A stretch of 64,000 bases of DNA from Gemmatimonadaceae bacterium (GTDB lineage: Bacteria > Gemmatimonadota > Gemmatimonadetes > Gemmatimonadales > Gemmatimonadaceae), in assembly GCA_036504815.1 (NCBI GenBank), contig DASXUN010000006.1:1-64000 (forward strand), read 5' to 3'. The notes under the pieces were generated by a model. The model worked only from the letters and a program-made list of their open reading frames with translations, ran no database searches and was not told the origin of the DNA. Made by a program: the position numbers and the translations under genes. Within the stretch, counting starts at the first letter, position 1. Each line of letters begins with the position of its first letter. Positions 1 to 8,040 of the stretch are shown here, piece after piece.

Positions 1-1132
1 CGTTGAGGGCATCCACCTGGCCTTCGGCGGTCGGGCGGTGCAGGGACGCCAGGCCGGGGAAGAACGCGTAGGTCGCGGGCTGCGCGATCTTCGTGTTCGT
101 CGTGAACGGCAGGAGGTCATCGTCCTGCGTCATGCGAATGAGCGCGATCTGGCCGTTCAGCGTCGTGTGGTTCGGCATCTTGTACAGCGCCGTGAGCTTC
201 AGCGTGTTCATCGCGCTGCTCGGCGCCATCGACATGCGGCCGAACGCCGGGCCGTTGCCGTTGGAATAGCCGCTCGGATCCCACGGACCGGCCGGCGGCG
301 TCTTGCCGTTGTCGAAGTCCGTCGCGCGGAGCGGGTTGTCCCATTCCATCGAGGCCAGGTTCTGCTTGAAGAACGAACCCTGGTACTCGGCGCGGACCAT
401 GCCGTACTCGTTCTTGGCGAGCTCGAGGCCGGCGGTGATCTCATTGACGCCGTTGTCGAGCGTCATGGGCAGTTCCTGCGCGTCGCTGAACGCGAAGGCC
501 GCGCCCCACGGCTGGTTGCCCGACTTCTGCACCATCTTGTAGCTGAAGTCGACGCTGGCCAGCTTGTTGAGCGTGTACTTGAGGCCCATGTCGAGCGTGT
601 TGCGCTGCGCCGACATCGGGAACTCCGTGGCGATCGACCGGTAGATCGAGGCCACGTTGGTCGCGGCCGTCGTGCCGATGCCGACCACACCCACTTCCTT
701 GTTCTGCACGCGGGTGCGGAGCGCCGGGTCGAGCGTCCACTTGTTGTTCCCGGCGTCCCGGAAGGGCGTCAGGGTGTTGAACGCATAGTTCAGCGGCTGG
801 CCATTGAAGTCGAGCGTGAACTTCGCCTTGCCATACCGGTTGTAGCTGAACGAGAAATTCTGATCATCGTACCCGACGTTCGCGGCGCTGAAATCATAGG
901 CCACGGCGTCGGTTTCCTTGCCGATGAGGATCTTGCTGGCCAGGCCGGACTTGAGGTCCTCATACCGCTGATAGCGGCCCTCGTCGCCGGTGGTCGTCGT
1001 GGACCGGAAGCCGAGCTCCCAGGTCTGTTCCCAAGCCGGCTTTGCCGGCGCCGCCGCCTTCTGCTGCGCTCCCGCCACGCTGGCGGAAGCGAGCACGAGG
1101 AGCGCGGCCGAGAAAATGTAGCTAGTGCGCAT
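1..1132 (-). CDS. MtrB/PioB-type outer-membrane porin of a cytochrome conduit (partial)
   Basis: The reading frame is open from the ATG at 1132 to the left edge, so the C-terminal part is missing (377 codons seen). It starts with a signal peptide (MRTSYIFSAALLVLASAS..., probable cleavage after AGA). The mature start has the pattern GFRSTTTTGDEGRYQRYEDL, resembling the first strands of MtrB/PioB proteins, followed by alternating polar and aromatic strand-like stretches with many Y, N and F. Known family role: a barrel that sheathes a decahaem cytochrome so electrons cross the outer membrane. The preceding gene encodes such a cytochrome 17 bases upstream on the same strand, which supports the call. 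A GGGAGA ribosome site precedes the ATG. An unrelated barrel is possible, but the pairing makes that less likely. Confidence 0.72.
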   Translation of the reverse strand, partial: MRTSYIFSAALLVLASASVAGAQQKAAAPAKPAWEQTWELGFRSTTTTGDEGRYQRYEDLKSGLASKILIGKETDAVAYDFSAANVGYDDQNFSFSYNRYGKAKFTLDFNGQPLNYAFNTLTPFRDAGNNKWTLDPALRTRVQNKEVGVVGIGTTAATNVASIYRSIATEFPMSAQRNTLDMGLKYTLNKLASVDFSYKMVQKSGNQPWGAAFAFSDAQELPMTLDNGVNEITAGLELAKNEYGMVRAEYQGSFFKQNLASMEWDNPLRATDFDNGKTPPAGPWDPSGYSNGNGPAFGRMSMAPSSAMNTLKLTALYKMPNHTTLNGQIALIRMTQDDDLLPFTTNTKIAQPATYAFFPGLASLHRPTAEGQVDALN

Positions 1133-1149
1133 CTCTGTCTCCCTCTCCC

Positions 1150-2109
1150 TTAGCGTAGGAACGCCTTGCCGTTGGGGTTGTTGGAGCCGTGAATCTGCTG
1201 GTGGCAGTTCAGGCACGAGCGGCCCGTGATCTTGTTGGCGTTCGACGAATTCTGGAGGACGAACTTGTCGTAGACCGTTGGCGGATGGCGTGACGTCACG
1301 TGGCAGCGCTGGCAGATGCCCGGCTGCTTGGCGACGAGCATGCGGTCGTTGCTCGATCCGTGCGCGTCATGGCACGTCACGCACGAGTTGGCGACCGGGG
1401 CGTGCTCCCACAGGAACGGACCGCGCTTCTCCTGGTGGCAGCTGACGCAGCTCTGGTCGATGTTCGTGCCGGCCTTGAGCATCCGGACGTTGGCCGAGCC
1501 GTGGACGTTGTGGCACGACGAGCATGCCATCTTGTCCTCGCGCACCGGCATGTGATTGAAGCGCTGCACCTTGTTGGCAATCGCCTGGTGACAGCTGCTG
1601 CACAGCTTGGCCTGCGACGCTTCCTTCAGCTGCGGCGCGCCCTTGGGGCTGTGCACGCTGTGGCACGAGACGCAGCTCACGTTGCGCGCTTCGTGCTTGC
1701 TGTTGGCCCAGAAGGCGTGCTCGCTGCCGCTGTGGCACGACGTGCAGGCCGCCGAGGCCTCCACCGCGCTCGCCTTGTTGAACTGGAGCGGCTTCACCTT
1801 TTCGGGATCGTCCGCGTGCTTGCTGCCCGGACCGTGGCAGGACTCGCAGCCCTTGCCGCCGGCGGGCGTGCGGAGGTCGGCCGCCTTGGCGTGCAGACCG
1901 GCCGACGCCACCTTCTCATGGCAACCGACGCAGGTCTCCTGACCGACGTAGGTCGCACCCGAGACGGCAGCGTCCGCTTTCTGCGCCTTTGCCTGGCCGC
2001 TCGCCGCGACGGGCGCAAACGCCACCGCCGCCACGAGCGCACTGCCGACGAGCCAAGTCAGCGGCCGCATCGAGCGAATGCCACTTCCTCGAACGTTGAA
2101 AAATGTCAT
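1150..2109 (-). CDS. Periplasmic decahaem c-type cytochrome, DmsE/MtrA family
   Basis: The 319-residue product has a signal peptide (about residues 14-38) and exactly ten CxxCH haem motifs from about residue 60 to 300: CVGCH, CESCH, CTSCH, CVSCH, CSSCH, CSSCH, CVSCH, CVTCH, CQRCH and CLNCH. Ten haems in about 300 residues is the size and spacing of the MtrA/DmsE family, whose members carry electrons between the periplasm and an outer-membrane porin. The ATG at 2109 is chosen because AGGAGG lies 5 bases upstream; an in-frame ATG at 2133 lacks this. The next gene is an MtrB/PioB-like porin, so the two probably form one conduit. No extracellular terminal cytochrome is visible, but the operon runs off the window. 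Direction of electron flow cannot be read from sequence. Confidence 0.93.
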   Translation of the reverse strand: MTFFNVRGSGIRSMRPLTWLVGSALVAAVAFAPVAASGQAKAQKADAAVSGATYVGQETCVGCHEKVASAGLHAKAADLRTPAGGKGCESCHGPGSKHADDPEKVKPLQFNKASAVEASAACTSCHSGSEHAFWANSKHEARNVSCVSCHSVHSPKGAPQLKEASQAKLCSSCHQAIANKVQRFNHMPVREDKMACSSCHNVHGSANVRMLKAGTNIDQSCVSCHQEKRGPFLWEHAPVANSCVTCHDAHGSSNDRMLVAKQPGICQRCHVTSRHPPTVYDKFVLQNSSNANKITGRSCLNCHQQIHGSNNPNGKAFLR

Positions 2110-2110
2110 G

Positions 2111-2201
2111 GCACCCTCCTGAGGTGCACACACGAGTGAAATGCTCTTGCTGCCCGCTACTTATTGATCCAGCCCTGCCGAACGGCAGTCGGGCAGCAAG
2201 A
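2111..2201 (-). promoter_or_regulatory. Leader of the cytochrome operon with nested inverted repeats
   Basis: A perfect 12-base inverted repeat (TCTTGCTGCCCG at 2145-2156, complement at 2190-2201) encloses a second one (CTGCCG 2175-2180 with CGGCAG 2183-2188). Nearer the gene, GCACC/GGTGC (2111-2115 and 2123-2127) could form a small hairpin with the AGGAGG ribosome site in its loop. Either an operator or a folded 5' leader would fit. No known riboswitch was recognised. Confidence 0.5.
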
Positions 2202-2501
2202 AATGTGCAGGTGAGAGTGATGCTCATCTGTCGGGTGGCATACCTAAATCGAACTGGGACATAGTTATACAGCGATTGAGGGATTCCTTTACGTAGTCTC
2301 ACTAACCCCCAATCGCTGCCTCCGAAGGTGGTGAAATGGCACGACGTTACCCGGCGTATGCCTTCATGCAACGTGAAAGAAGACAAACGTTTACGCATCG
2401 ACACGCCGCGTCGAACCGTGCCGTCGCATCTTCAGCGCTTCTGCTGCACTTTCGTCACCACGCCGTCGCCACGCCTTCACTTCGAACCCGTGATCATTCC
2501 C
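2202..2501. other. Divergent intergenic region, no gene seen
   Basis: This space lies between the cytochrome operon leader and the M28 peptidase start and should hold both promoters. It is visibly less GC-rich than its surroundings around 2250-2310. Open frames run through it (one could extend the peptidase to a GTG at 2328), but none has a ribosome site or protein-like composition. Confidence 0.4.
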
Positions 2502-4049
2502 ATGAACGCCATTCGCCGCATCGCGATCCTCGCCCTGTTGCTGGGCACGACTGCCGCCGCCGCTGGCGGCCCCGCCTCCGTCGACTGGGCGATGGTCGCG
2601 AAGATCCGCGAGGAGGGTCTCCAGCGCTCGCGCGTGATGGACCTCGAGTCGTACATGACCGACGTCCTCGGCGCGCGGCTCACCATGTCACGCGACATGC
2701 AGCGCGCGCAGCAGTGGGCGTCCGCCGAGATGACGCGTATCGGGCTCGTGAACGTCGCATTCGAGCCGTTCATGGACTACGGCGTCACGTGGGACAACGA
2801 GTACGTCTCGCTGCACCTGCTCGCGCCCGACTACACGCCGATAACGGCCTATCCGATCGCGCACACCAACGGCACGAACGGCAAGGTGGTGGCGGAGGCC
2901 GTGCTCCTGGACCTGCAGTCACGCGCCGACCTGGAGAAGTACCGCGGCACGCTGCGCGGCAAGGCGGTGCTGGTCACGCCGCCCGCGCCGGTGAACACCG
3001 ACGCGATGGCGGCGGGCACGCCGCGGCTCACCGAGGCCGAGCTGGCCGCGATCGAGCGCACGGTGATCGTGCCCCCGCGTCCGGCGCCGCCACGCACGGT
3101 GCGGAATCCGGAGCTGCTCTCCGCGGTGGAGAAGACGGCGTTTTACGCCGCGGAGGGCGTGGCCGTCGTCCTGCAGAGTGAAAGCGGCGGCGTCGGCTAC
3201 GTGCGGGGCTTCTCTCGTCCCGGCTCACGCGAAGACGGATGGGCGCGCGCCGGGATGCTGGCGTCGCCGGCCATCGTGGCCGTCACGCCCGAGCACTACA
3301 ACCGCATGCATCGAATTCTCACGCGCGGCATACCCGTGAAGATCGAGGTCGAGGTGCGCAACCGGATTGGCGAGAAGGTGGAGCAGGCGGCCAACCTCAT
3401 CGGCGAAATCCCGGGCACCGACCTGAAGGACGAAGTCGTGATGATCGGCGCCCACTTCGACACCTGGCACGCCAGCCCGAACTCGAGCGACAACACTTCC
3501 GGCGTCGCGGTGGCGCTCGAGGCGGCGCGCATCCTGAAGGCGGTGGGCGTGAAGCCGCGGCGCACCATCCGCGTGGCGCTCTGGAACGGCGAAGAGCAGG
3601 GGCTCTGGGGATCGCGGGCGTACGTGCGCACGCATTTCGGTTCGCCTCGCGACTCGCTAAACCCGCCCAAGCCGGCGTACGAGAAGCTCTCGGCGTACTT
3701 CAACCAGGATTACGGGGCGGGGCAGTACCGCGGCATCTACCTGCAGGGGAACGAAGCGGCGCGCACGATGCTCGCCGCGTGGATGGAGCCCTTCCGCGAC
3801 TTCGGGATGACCACCGTGAGCAACCAGAGCGTCGGCAGCACCGACCACGTGCCGTTCGACGACGCGGGGCTGCCGGGCTTCCAGTTCATCCAGGACCGCC
3901 TGCCGGGGAGCGCCGGGCACACCAATCTCGATTACCTCGAGACGATCAATGCCAACGACCTTATGAAGAACGCCGTCGTGATGGCATCGTACGCGTATCA
4001 TGCGGCGATGGCGGATGAGCGCGTGCCGCGGAAGAAGGTTGCGAAGTGA
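2502..4049 (+). CDS. Secreted M28-family zinc aminopeptidase/carboxypeptidase
   Basis: The 515-residue protein starts at the ATG at 2502, directly giving a signal peptide (MNAIRRIAILALLLGTTAAA). The C-terminal half carries the M28 two-zinc signature in order: GAHFDTWH, SSDNTSG (bridging Asp), NGEEQG (catalytic and ligand Glu), STDHVPFD and a final His in GHTNLDYLE. Between signal peptide and catalytic domain lies an inserted region of about 200 residues, as in PA-domain-containing M28 peptidases. Family members release N- or C-terminal residues from peptides outside the cytoplasm; the exact substrate cannot be predicted. It is monocistronic. An extension to GTG 2328 is unlikely because it would bury the signal peptide. 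Confidence 0.9.
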   Translation: MNAIRRIAILALLLGTTAAAAGGPASVDWAMVAKIREEGLQRSRVMDLESYMTDVLGARLTMSRDMQRAQQWASAEMTRIGLVNVAFEPFMDYGVTWDNEYVSLHLLAPDYTPITAYPIAHTNGTNGKVVAEAVLLDLQSRADLEKYRGTLRGKAVLVTPPAPVNTDAMAAGTPRLTEAELAAIERTVIVPPRPAPPRTVRNPELLSAVEKTAFYAAEGVAVVLQSESGGVGYVRGFSRPGSREDGWARAGMLASPAIVAVTPEHYNRMHRILTRGIPVKIEVEVRNRIGEKVEQAANLIGEIPGTDLKDEVVMIGAHFDTWHASPNSSDNTSGVAVALEAARILKAVGVKPRRTIRVALWNGEEQGLWGSRAYVRTHFGSPRDSLNPPKPAYEKLSAYFNQDYGAGQYRGIYLQGNEAARTMLAAWMEPFRDFGMTTVSNQSVGSTDHVPFDDAGLPGFQFIQDRLPGSAGHTNLDYLETINANDLMKNAVVMASYAYHAAMADERVPRKKVAK

Positions 4050-4186
4050 ACGGAACGAGGAGGGGGGGGTAGAGGCGAAACCCTCGATCGGAACGAGGAG
4101 GGGGTAGAGGCTACGGAACGAGGGAGGAGAGGTGGAACGAGGAGGGAGACCTGGTGCGCGCCAGTGATCTTCCTCCTCGTTCCGTT
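4049..4186. repeat. GGAACGAGGAGG repeat block with inverted terminal copy
   Basis: Four direct copies of GGAACGAG(G)GAGG occur at about 4053, 4090, 4115 and 4134, and a complementary copy (CCTCCTCGTTCCGTT) at 4172-4186 pairs with the first (4049-4063). The block begins inside the peptidase stop codon, so it can fold as a large hairpin and may act as its terminator. It is one of several simple palindromic families in this window. Confidence 0.7.
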
Positions 4187-4325
4187 CGGTTTGACTTTCG
4201 CTTGTGCGGCTATCTCGTACGTGAATGACAGGCGTTCGCCCCACCATCCTTTCCCGACCCCTCCGTTAGTATGACGTTGTCGGCGGTCAAATGACCGCTG
4301 CGTCCAAACGGAACGGGAAGGGATC

Positions 4326-4550
4326 ATGAGCGTCGCCCCGGCAGTTCCTGCGCGCGCCGCGGACTCTCCGCAGTCCGGCACTGGCGTGCCCTGCCAGATT
4401 GCGCAATCCGACGGCGTTCCCTGCGCCGCGGTCCGTGTCGACTGCGAGCACTGCGACCGATCGACGAACGGCGTGTGCGACGAACATCGTGACGCCACCG
4501 GTGATGCCGCCGGCGAGCCAACCCGACCACAGAAATCCACCCATGCGTGA
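4326..4550 (+). CDS. Putative small cysteine-rich protein heading the oxidoreductase operon
   Basis: A 74-residue frame starts at ATG 4326 with AAGGGA just upstream and ends inside the start of the next gene (they share ATGCGTGA), the arrangement typical of translational coupling. It has five cysteines (23, 33, 40, 43, 51) including CEHC at 40-43, and three histidines, so metal or cluster binding is conceivable. No family was recognised. The short length and Ala/Pro/Gly-rich ends leave open that it is a chance frame, but the ribosome site and the lack of a comparably good site just before the next ATG argue for translation. Confidence 0.45.
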   Translation: MSVAPAVPARAADSPQSGTGVPCQIAQSDGVPCAAVRVDCEHCDRSTNGVCDEHRDATGDAAGEPTRPQKSTHA

Positions 4551-5136
4551 ACTCCGACTGCACGGCCGCGGCGGACAAGGCACGGTCATCGCCTCGAAGT
4601 TGCTTGCCGTGGCACTCTTTCTCGAAGGGCGAGAAGTCCAGTCCTTCCCCATGTTCGGCGTCGAGCGCCGCGGTTCGCCGGTGACGGCCTTCCTGCGCGT
4701 CGACGACGAGCCGCTCAAGCTGCGCTGCGAGATCCACGAGCCCGACGAGCTGATCGTGCTCGACCCGACGCTGATCGGGACGACGGACATCACCTCGGGA
4801 CTCAAGCTCGGCGGCCGCATCCTCATCAACACCGAGCAGGCGCCGGGGGATTTTCCGGACCTGCTGGCGCGGGCGCACGTGAGCACCGTGGACGCCACCG
4901 GCATCGCCGTGCGGCACGGCCTGGGCGGCAAGGCCCAGCCCATCGTGAACACGGCGATCCTCGGTGCCTACGCCGCCGACACCGGCCTGATCTCGGTTGC
5001 GAACATGATCAACGCCATCAAGGAAGAGGTGCCGGTGCAGATCGACGCCAACATCGCGGCCGCCATGGAGGCCATGGTGGCCGTGCGCCATGCGCCGATG
5101 GGAAGCGCCGACGTGCGGGAGGTGGCCCGTGTCTGA
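4543..5136 (+). CDS. 2-oxoacid:ferredoxin oxidoreductase, gamma subunit
   Basis: The 197-residue product opens with RLHGRGGQGTVIASKLLA, the typical start of the gamma domain of pyruvate/2-ketoisovalerate ferredoxin oxidoreductases, and continues with PMFGVERRGSPVTAFLR. In this family gamma is the structural and CoA-interacting part of a TPP enzyme that decarboxylates 2-oxoacids to acyl-CoA and reduces ferredoxin. The ATG at 4543 is favoured because the conserved N terminus begins there and it overlaps the preceding small frame by 8 bases. The next gene starts at 5129, inside its 3' end. Alpha and beta subunits follow at 6880 and 8037. Confidence 0.93.
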   Translation: MRELRLHGRGGQGTVIASKLLAVALFLEGREVQSFPMFGVERRGSPVTAFLRVDDEPLKLRCEIHEPDELIVLDPTLIGTTDITSGLKLGGRILINTEQAPGDFPDLLARAHVSTVDATGIAVRHGLGGKAQPIVNTAILGAYAADTGLISVANMINAIKEEVPVQIDANIAAAMEAMVAVRHAPMGSADVREVARV

Positions 5137-6883
5137 GTCGATGACGACGACCCCGGGCCCGCATGCGGTGCCGCAGGTGGCGATGAGCAGCACCTCCACG
5201 CTGGTCACGCGCACGGGATCGTGGAAATACCAGATGCCCGCCTACCACGACCGCGTGGCGCCGTGCAACGCGCGATGCCCGGTGGGGATCGACATCGAAG
5301 GGTACATGAACCTGCTCCGCGAGGGGCGGGTGGACGAGGCGCGCGACCTGCTGCTCACGGAGAATCCCCTGCCGGCCGTGACCGGACGGGTGTGCCATCA
5401 CCCGTGCGAGAACGCGTGCAATCGCCACGCGCTCGACGGCGCGGTGGCCATTCACGCCGTCGAACGCATGCTGGGCGACCTCGCGCACCAGCGTCCCGCG
5501 CCGGTGGTGCGGGGGACGCCGCGCGCCGAGCGCGTGGCGGTGGTGGGCTCGGGACCGGCGGGACTGGCCTGCGGCTATCATCTCGCCCGGCTCGGGTATG
5601 GCGTCACCATCTTCGAGTCGGCCGATGCGGCCGGCGGCATGCTGCGCCTCGGGATCCCCGAGTATCGCCTGCGGCGCGACGTGCTCGACCGCGACATCGC
5701 GCGCGTGGCGGCGCACGGGGTCGAGATCAAGTGCGGCGTGCGCGTGGGAACCGACATTGCGTGGAGCGAGCTGACCAAGTCGTTCAACGCGGTCTGCATC
5801 TCGACCGGCGCCCACACGAGCCGCGCGCTCGGGGTGCCGGGCGAGGACCTGGCGGGTGTCCGCCCCGGACTGGCCTTCCTGCGTGAAGTGAACAGCGGCA
5901 AGCGCCCCGCCCTGGGCCAGCGCGTGCTGGTCGTGGGCGGCGGCAACACCGCGATGGATTGTGCGCGCTCGGCGATGCGGCTCGGCGCCAAGGTGACCGT
6001 CGCGTATCGTCGCACGCGCGAGCAGATGCCGGCCATCAAGGAAGAGATCGAGGACGCGATGCGCGAGGGGGCGGAGTTCGTCTTCCTCGCCAACCCGCTC
6101 TCGTTCAATGAAACGAACGGCCGCGTCAGCGCCATGGTGTGCGAGCGCATGGCGCTGGGCGAGCCCGATGCGAGCGGCCGCCGCCGTCCGGTGCCGACCG
6201 GCGAGCAGTTCACGCTCGAGGCCGACACGGTGCTGACGGCGATCGGCGAGTCGTCCGCGTTGCAGAACTTCTTCCCTGACGTCGAGGGGTCCGACTCCGG
6301 CCTGCGCGTCGACGCGCTGGGCGGCACGACCAGGGACCTGCTCTATGCGAGCGGGGACGTGACCGATCTGGAGCGCACGGTGGCTGACGCGCTCGGCGCG
6401 GGCAAGCGCGCGGCGATCGGCATCGACCGGCACTTGCGGCATCATCACGGCGACACGGCCGAGCTCAACGCGCTGCGATTCGCCGAGGGCAACCTGAGCG
6501 CCGCGCGCTGGAGCGGACGCGATCCGATTCGTCGCACGGCGCCGCTCAACACCGTGGTGAAGCCCGACGACCTGAACTTCACGCAGTTCCGCCGCGTCGA
6601 GCGGCACGCCGATCCGCACCTGCCGAGCGACCTCGCCGCGCAGGGCTTTGACGAGGTGAACGCGGGGCTCTCCGCCGCGGACGCGATGGACGAGGCGCAG
6701 CGCTGCCTCAACTGCGGCGTCTGCACCGAGTGCGACGTCTGCCTGATCTTCTGCCCGGACGCGGCCATCACGCACGCCGAGGGCGGCGCGTATGTGGTGG
6801 CGATGGACTACTGCAAGGGATGCGGCATCTGCGCCGCGGAGTGTCCGCGAGGGGCGATCACCATGACGCAGGACCGGCCATGA
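5129..6883 (+). CDS. GltD-like FAD/NAD(P) oxidoreductase fused to a 2x[4Fe-4S] ferredoxin (delta-like subunit)
   Basis: The 584-residue fusion begins with GltD-type N-terminal cysteines (CNARC and CHHPCENACNR), then an FAD-binding GSGPAGLACGYHLARLG and an NAD(P)-binding VGGGNTAMDCARSA. The C terminus carries two cluster motifs, CLNCGVCTECDVCLIFCP near residue 526 (spacing slightly unusual) and the canonical CKGCGICAAECP near 562. In four-subunit oxidoreductases the delta subunit is just the small ferredoxin; here it is attached to a pyridine-nucleotide flavoprotein, so electrons could pass between the 2-oxoacid reaction and NAD(P)H. The GTG at 5129 is preferred (GGGAGG upstream, overlap with the gamma gene); ATG 5141 is the alternative. 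It shares ATGA with the alpha gene. Confidence 0.88.
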   Translation: MSESMTTTPGPHAVPQVAMSSTSTLVTRTGSWKYQMPAYHDRVAPCNARCPVGIDIEGYMNLLREGRVDEARDLLLTENPLPAVTGRVCHHPCENACNRHALDGAVAIHAVERMLGDLAHQRPAPVVRGTPRAERVAVVGSGPAGLACGYHLARLGYGVTIFESADAAGGMLRLGIPEYRLRRDVLDRDIARVAAHGVEIKCGVRVGTDIAWSELTKSFNAVCISTGAHTSRALGVPGEDLAGVRPGLAFLREVNSGKRPALGQRVLVVGGGNTAMDCARSAMRLGAKVTVAYRRTREQMPAIKEEIEDAMREGAEFVFLANPLSFNETNGRVSAMVCERMALGEPDASGRRRPVPTGEQFTLEADTVLTAIGESSALQNFFPDVEGSDSGLRVDALGGTTRDLLYASGDVTDLERTVADALGAGKRAAIGIDRHLRHHHGDTAELNALRFAEGNLSAARWSGRDPIRRTAPLNTVVKPDDLNFTQFRRVERHADPHLPSDLAAQGFDEVNAGLSAADAMDEAQRCLNCGVCTECDVCLIFCPDAAITHAEGGAYVVAMDYCKGCGICAAECPRGAITMTQDRP

Positions 6884-8040
6884 AGAAAGTGATGGTGGGA
6901 AACCACGCCGTTGCCTGGGGGGTGCGGCTGGCGCGCGTGGAGGTGATCTCCGCGTATCCGATCACGCCGCAGACGCAGGTGGTGGAGAAGCTCAGCGAGA
7001 TGTGCGCCGACGGCACGCTGCCGGCGCGGTTCATCAAGGTGGAGTCGGAGCATTCGGCGATGGCCGCCGTCATCGGGGCGAGCGCCACCGGCGTGCGCAC
7101 CTTCACGGCGTCGAGTTCGCACGGCCTGCTCTACATGCACGAGATGTTGCACTGGGCGGGCGGGGCGCGGCTCCCCATCGTGATGGTGGACGTGAACCGC
7201 GCCGTCGGCGCGCCGTGGAACATCTGGACCGACCAGAACGACAGCCTGTCGCAGCGGGACACCGGGTGGGTGCAGCTATACTGCGAGCACAACCAGGAAG
7301 TGGTGGACACGACGGTGATGGCGTTCAAGCTGGCGGAAGCGCTGGACGTTCCCGTGATGCTGATGCTCGACGGCTTCTACCTGTCGCACACCGCGGAGCC
7401 GGTCGACATTCCGGACCAGGAGATGGTGGACCGGTTCCTCCCCAAGCGCGAGGCGCCGTACCGCCTGGACACCGAGCACCCGCACGCGTTCGGCGGCCTG
7501 GTGAAACCCGACGCGTACATGGAAATGCGCTGGCTGCAGCAGGAGGCGCTGAACCACGTGCCCGAGACGCTCGCGGCGATCGAGAAGGACTGGCAGCGAA
7601 TGTTCGGCCGCTCGTATGGCGCCATCGAAGCCTATCGCGCCCAGGACGCGGAACTGCTGCTCGTGACGAGCGGGACGGTGACGAGCACGGCGCGCGCAGT
7701 GGTCGATGCGCGGCGTGCGCAGGGCGAGAAGATTGGCGTGCTGAAGGTGAAGATGTTCCGCCCGTTCCCGTCGGCGCTGCTGCGCGATGCGCTGCGCGGC
7801 GTGCCGCGCGTGGCGGTGCTCGACCGCAACGTGTCGCCGGGGCACGGCGGCATCTTCGCCGAGGAGCTGCGCTCGGCGCTGTACGACCTGCCCGATGCGG
7901 AGCGTCCGGAGCTGTTCGGTTTCGTGCTGGGGCTTGGCGGCCGCGACATCACGCCGGCGGTGATTGACGACGTGATCGCACAGACGCGCGCGGGGCAGGT
8001 GCCGTCGCGCGAGGACCTTTGGGTGGGGGTGAATCCGTGA
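6880..8040 (+). CDS. 2-oxoacid:ferredoxin oxidoreductase, alpha subunit (PorA-like)
   Basis: The 386-residue protein starts MKKVMVGNHAVAWGVRLARV and has the alpha-subunit signatures AYPITPQTQVVEKL and KVESEHSAMAAVIGAS, followed by the transketolase C-terminal-like domain (LLVTSGTVTSTAR...GVLKVKMFRPFP). In this family alpha holds the pyrimidine-binding part of the TPP site. The start overlaps the previous stop as ATGA, and the stop overlaps the beta start as GTGA, so the operon is tightly coupled. Substrate (pyruvate, 2-oxoisovalerate or another 2-oxoacid) cannot be fixed by inspection; the layout is closest to pyruvate/2-ketoisovalerate enzymes. Confidence 0.93.
   Translation: MKKVMVGNHAVAWGVRLARVEVISAYPITPQTQVVEKLSEMCADGTLPARFIKVESEHSAMAAVIGASATGVRTFTASSSHGLLYMHEMLHWAGGARLPIVMVDVNRAVGAPWNIWTDQNDSLSQRDTGWVQLYCEHNQEVVDTTVMAFKLAEALDVPVMLMLDGFYLSHTAEPVDIPDQEMVDRFLPKREAPYRLDTEHPHAFGGLVKPDAYMEMRWLQQEALNHVPETLAAIEKDWQRMFGRSYGAIEAYRAQDAELLLVTSGTVTSTARAVVDARRAQGEKIGVLKVKMFRPFPSALLRDALRGVPRVAVLDRNVSPGHGGIFAEELRSALYDLPDAERPELFGFVLGLGGRDITPAVIDDVIAQTRAGQVPSREDLWVGVNP

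Noticed and set aside
38-1153. Long open frame on the + strand opposite the porin gene, 371 codons, Arg/Val/Glu-rich
   Set aside because: High-GC antisense frame with no ribosome site and composition typical of a shadow; the - strand frame has a signal peptide and family-like motifs.
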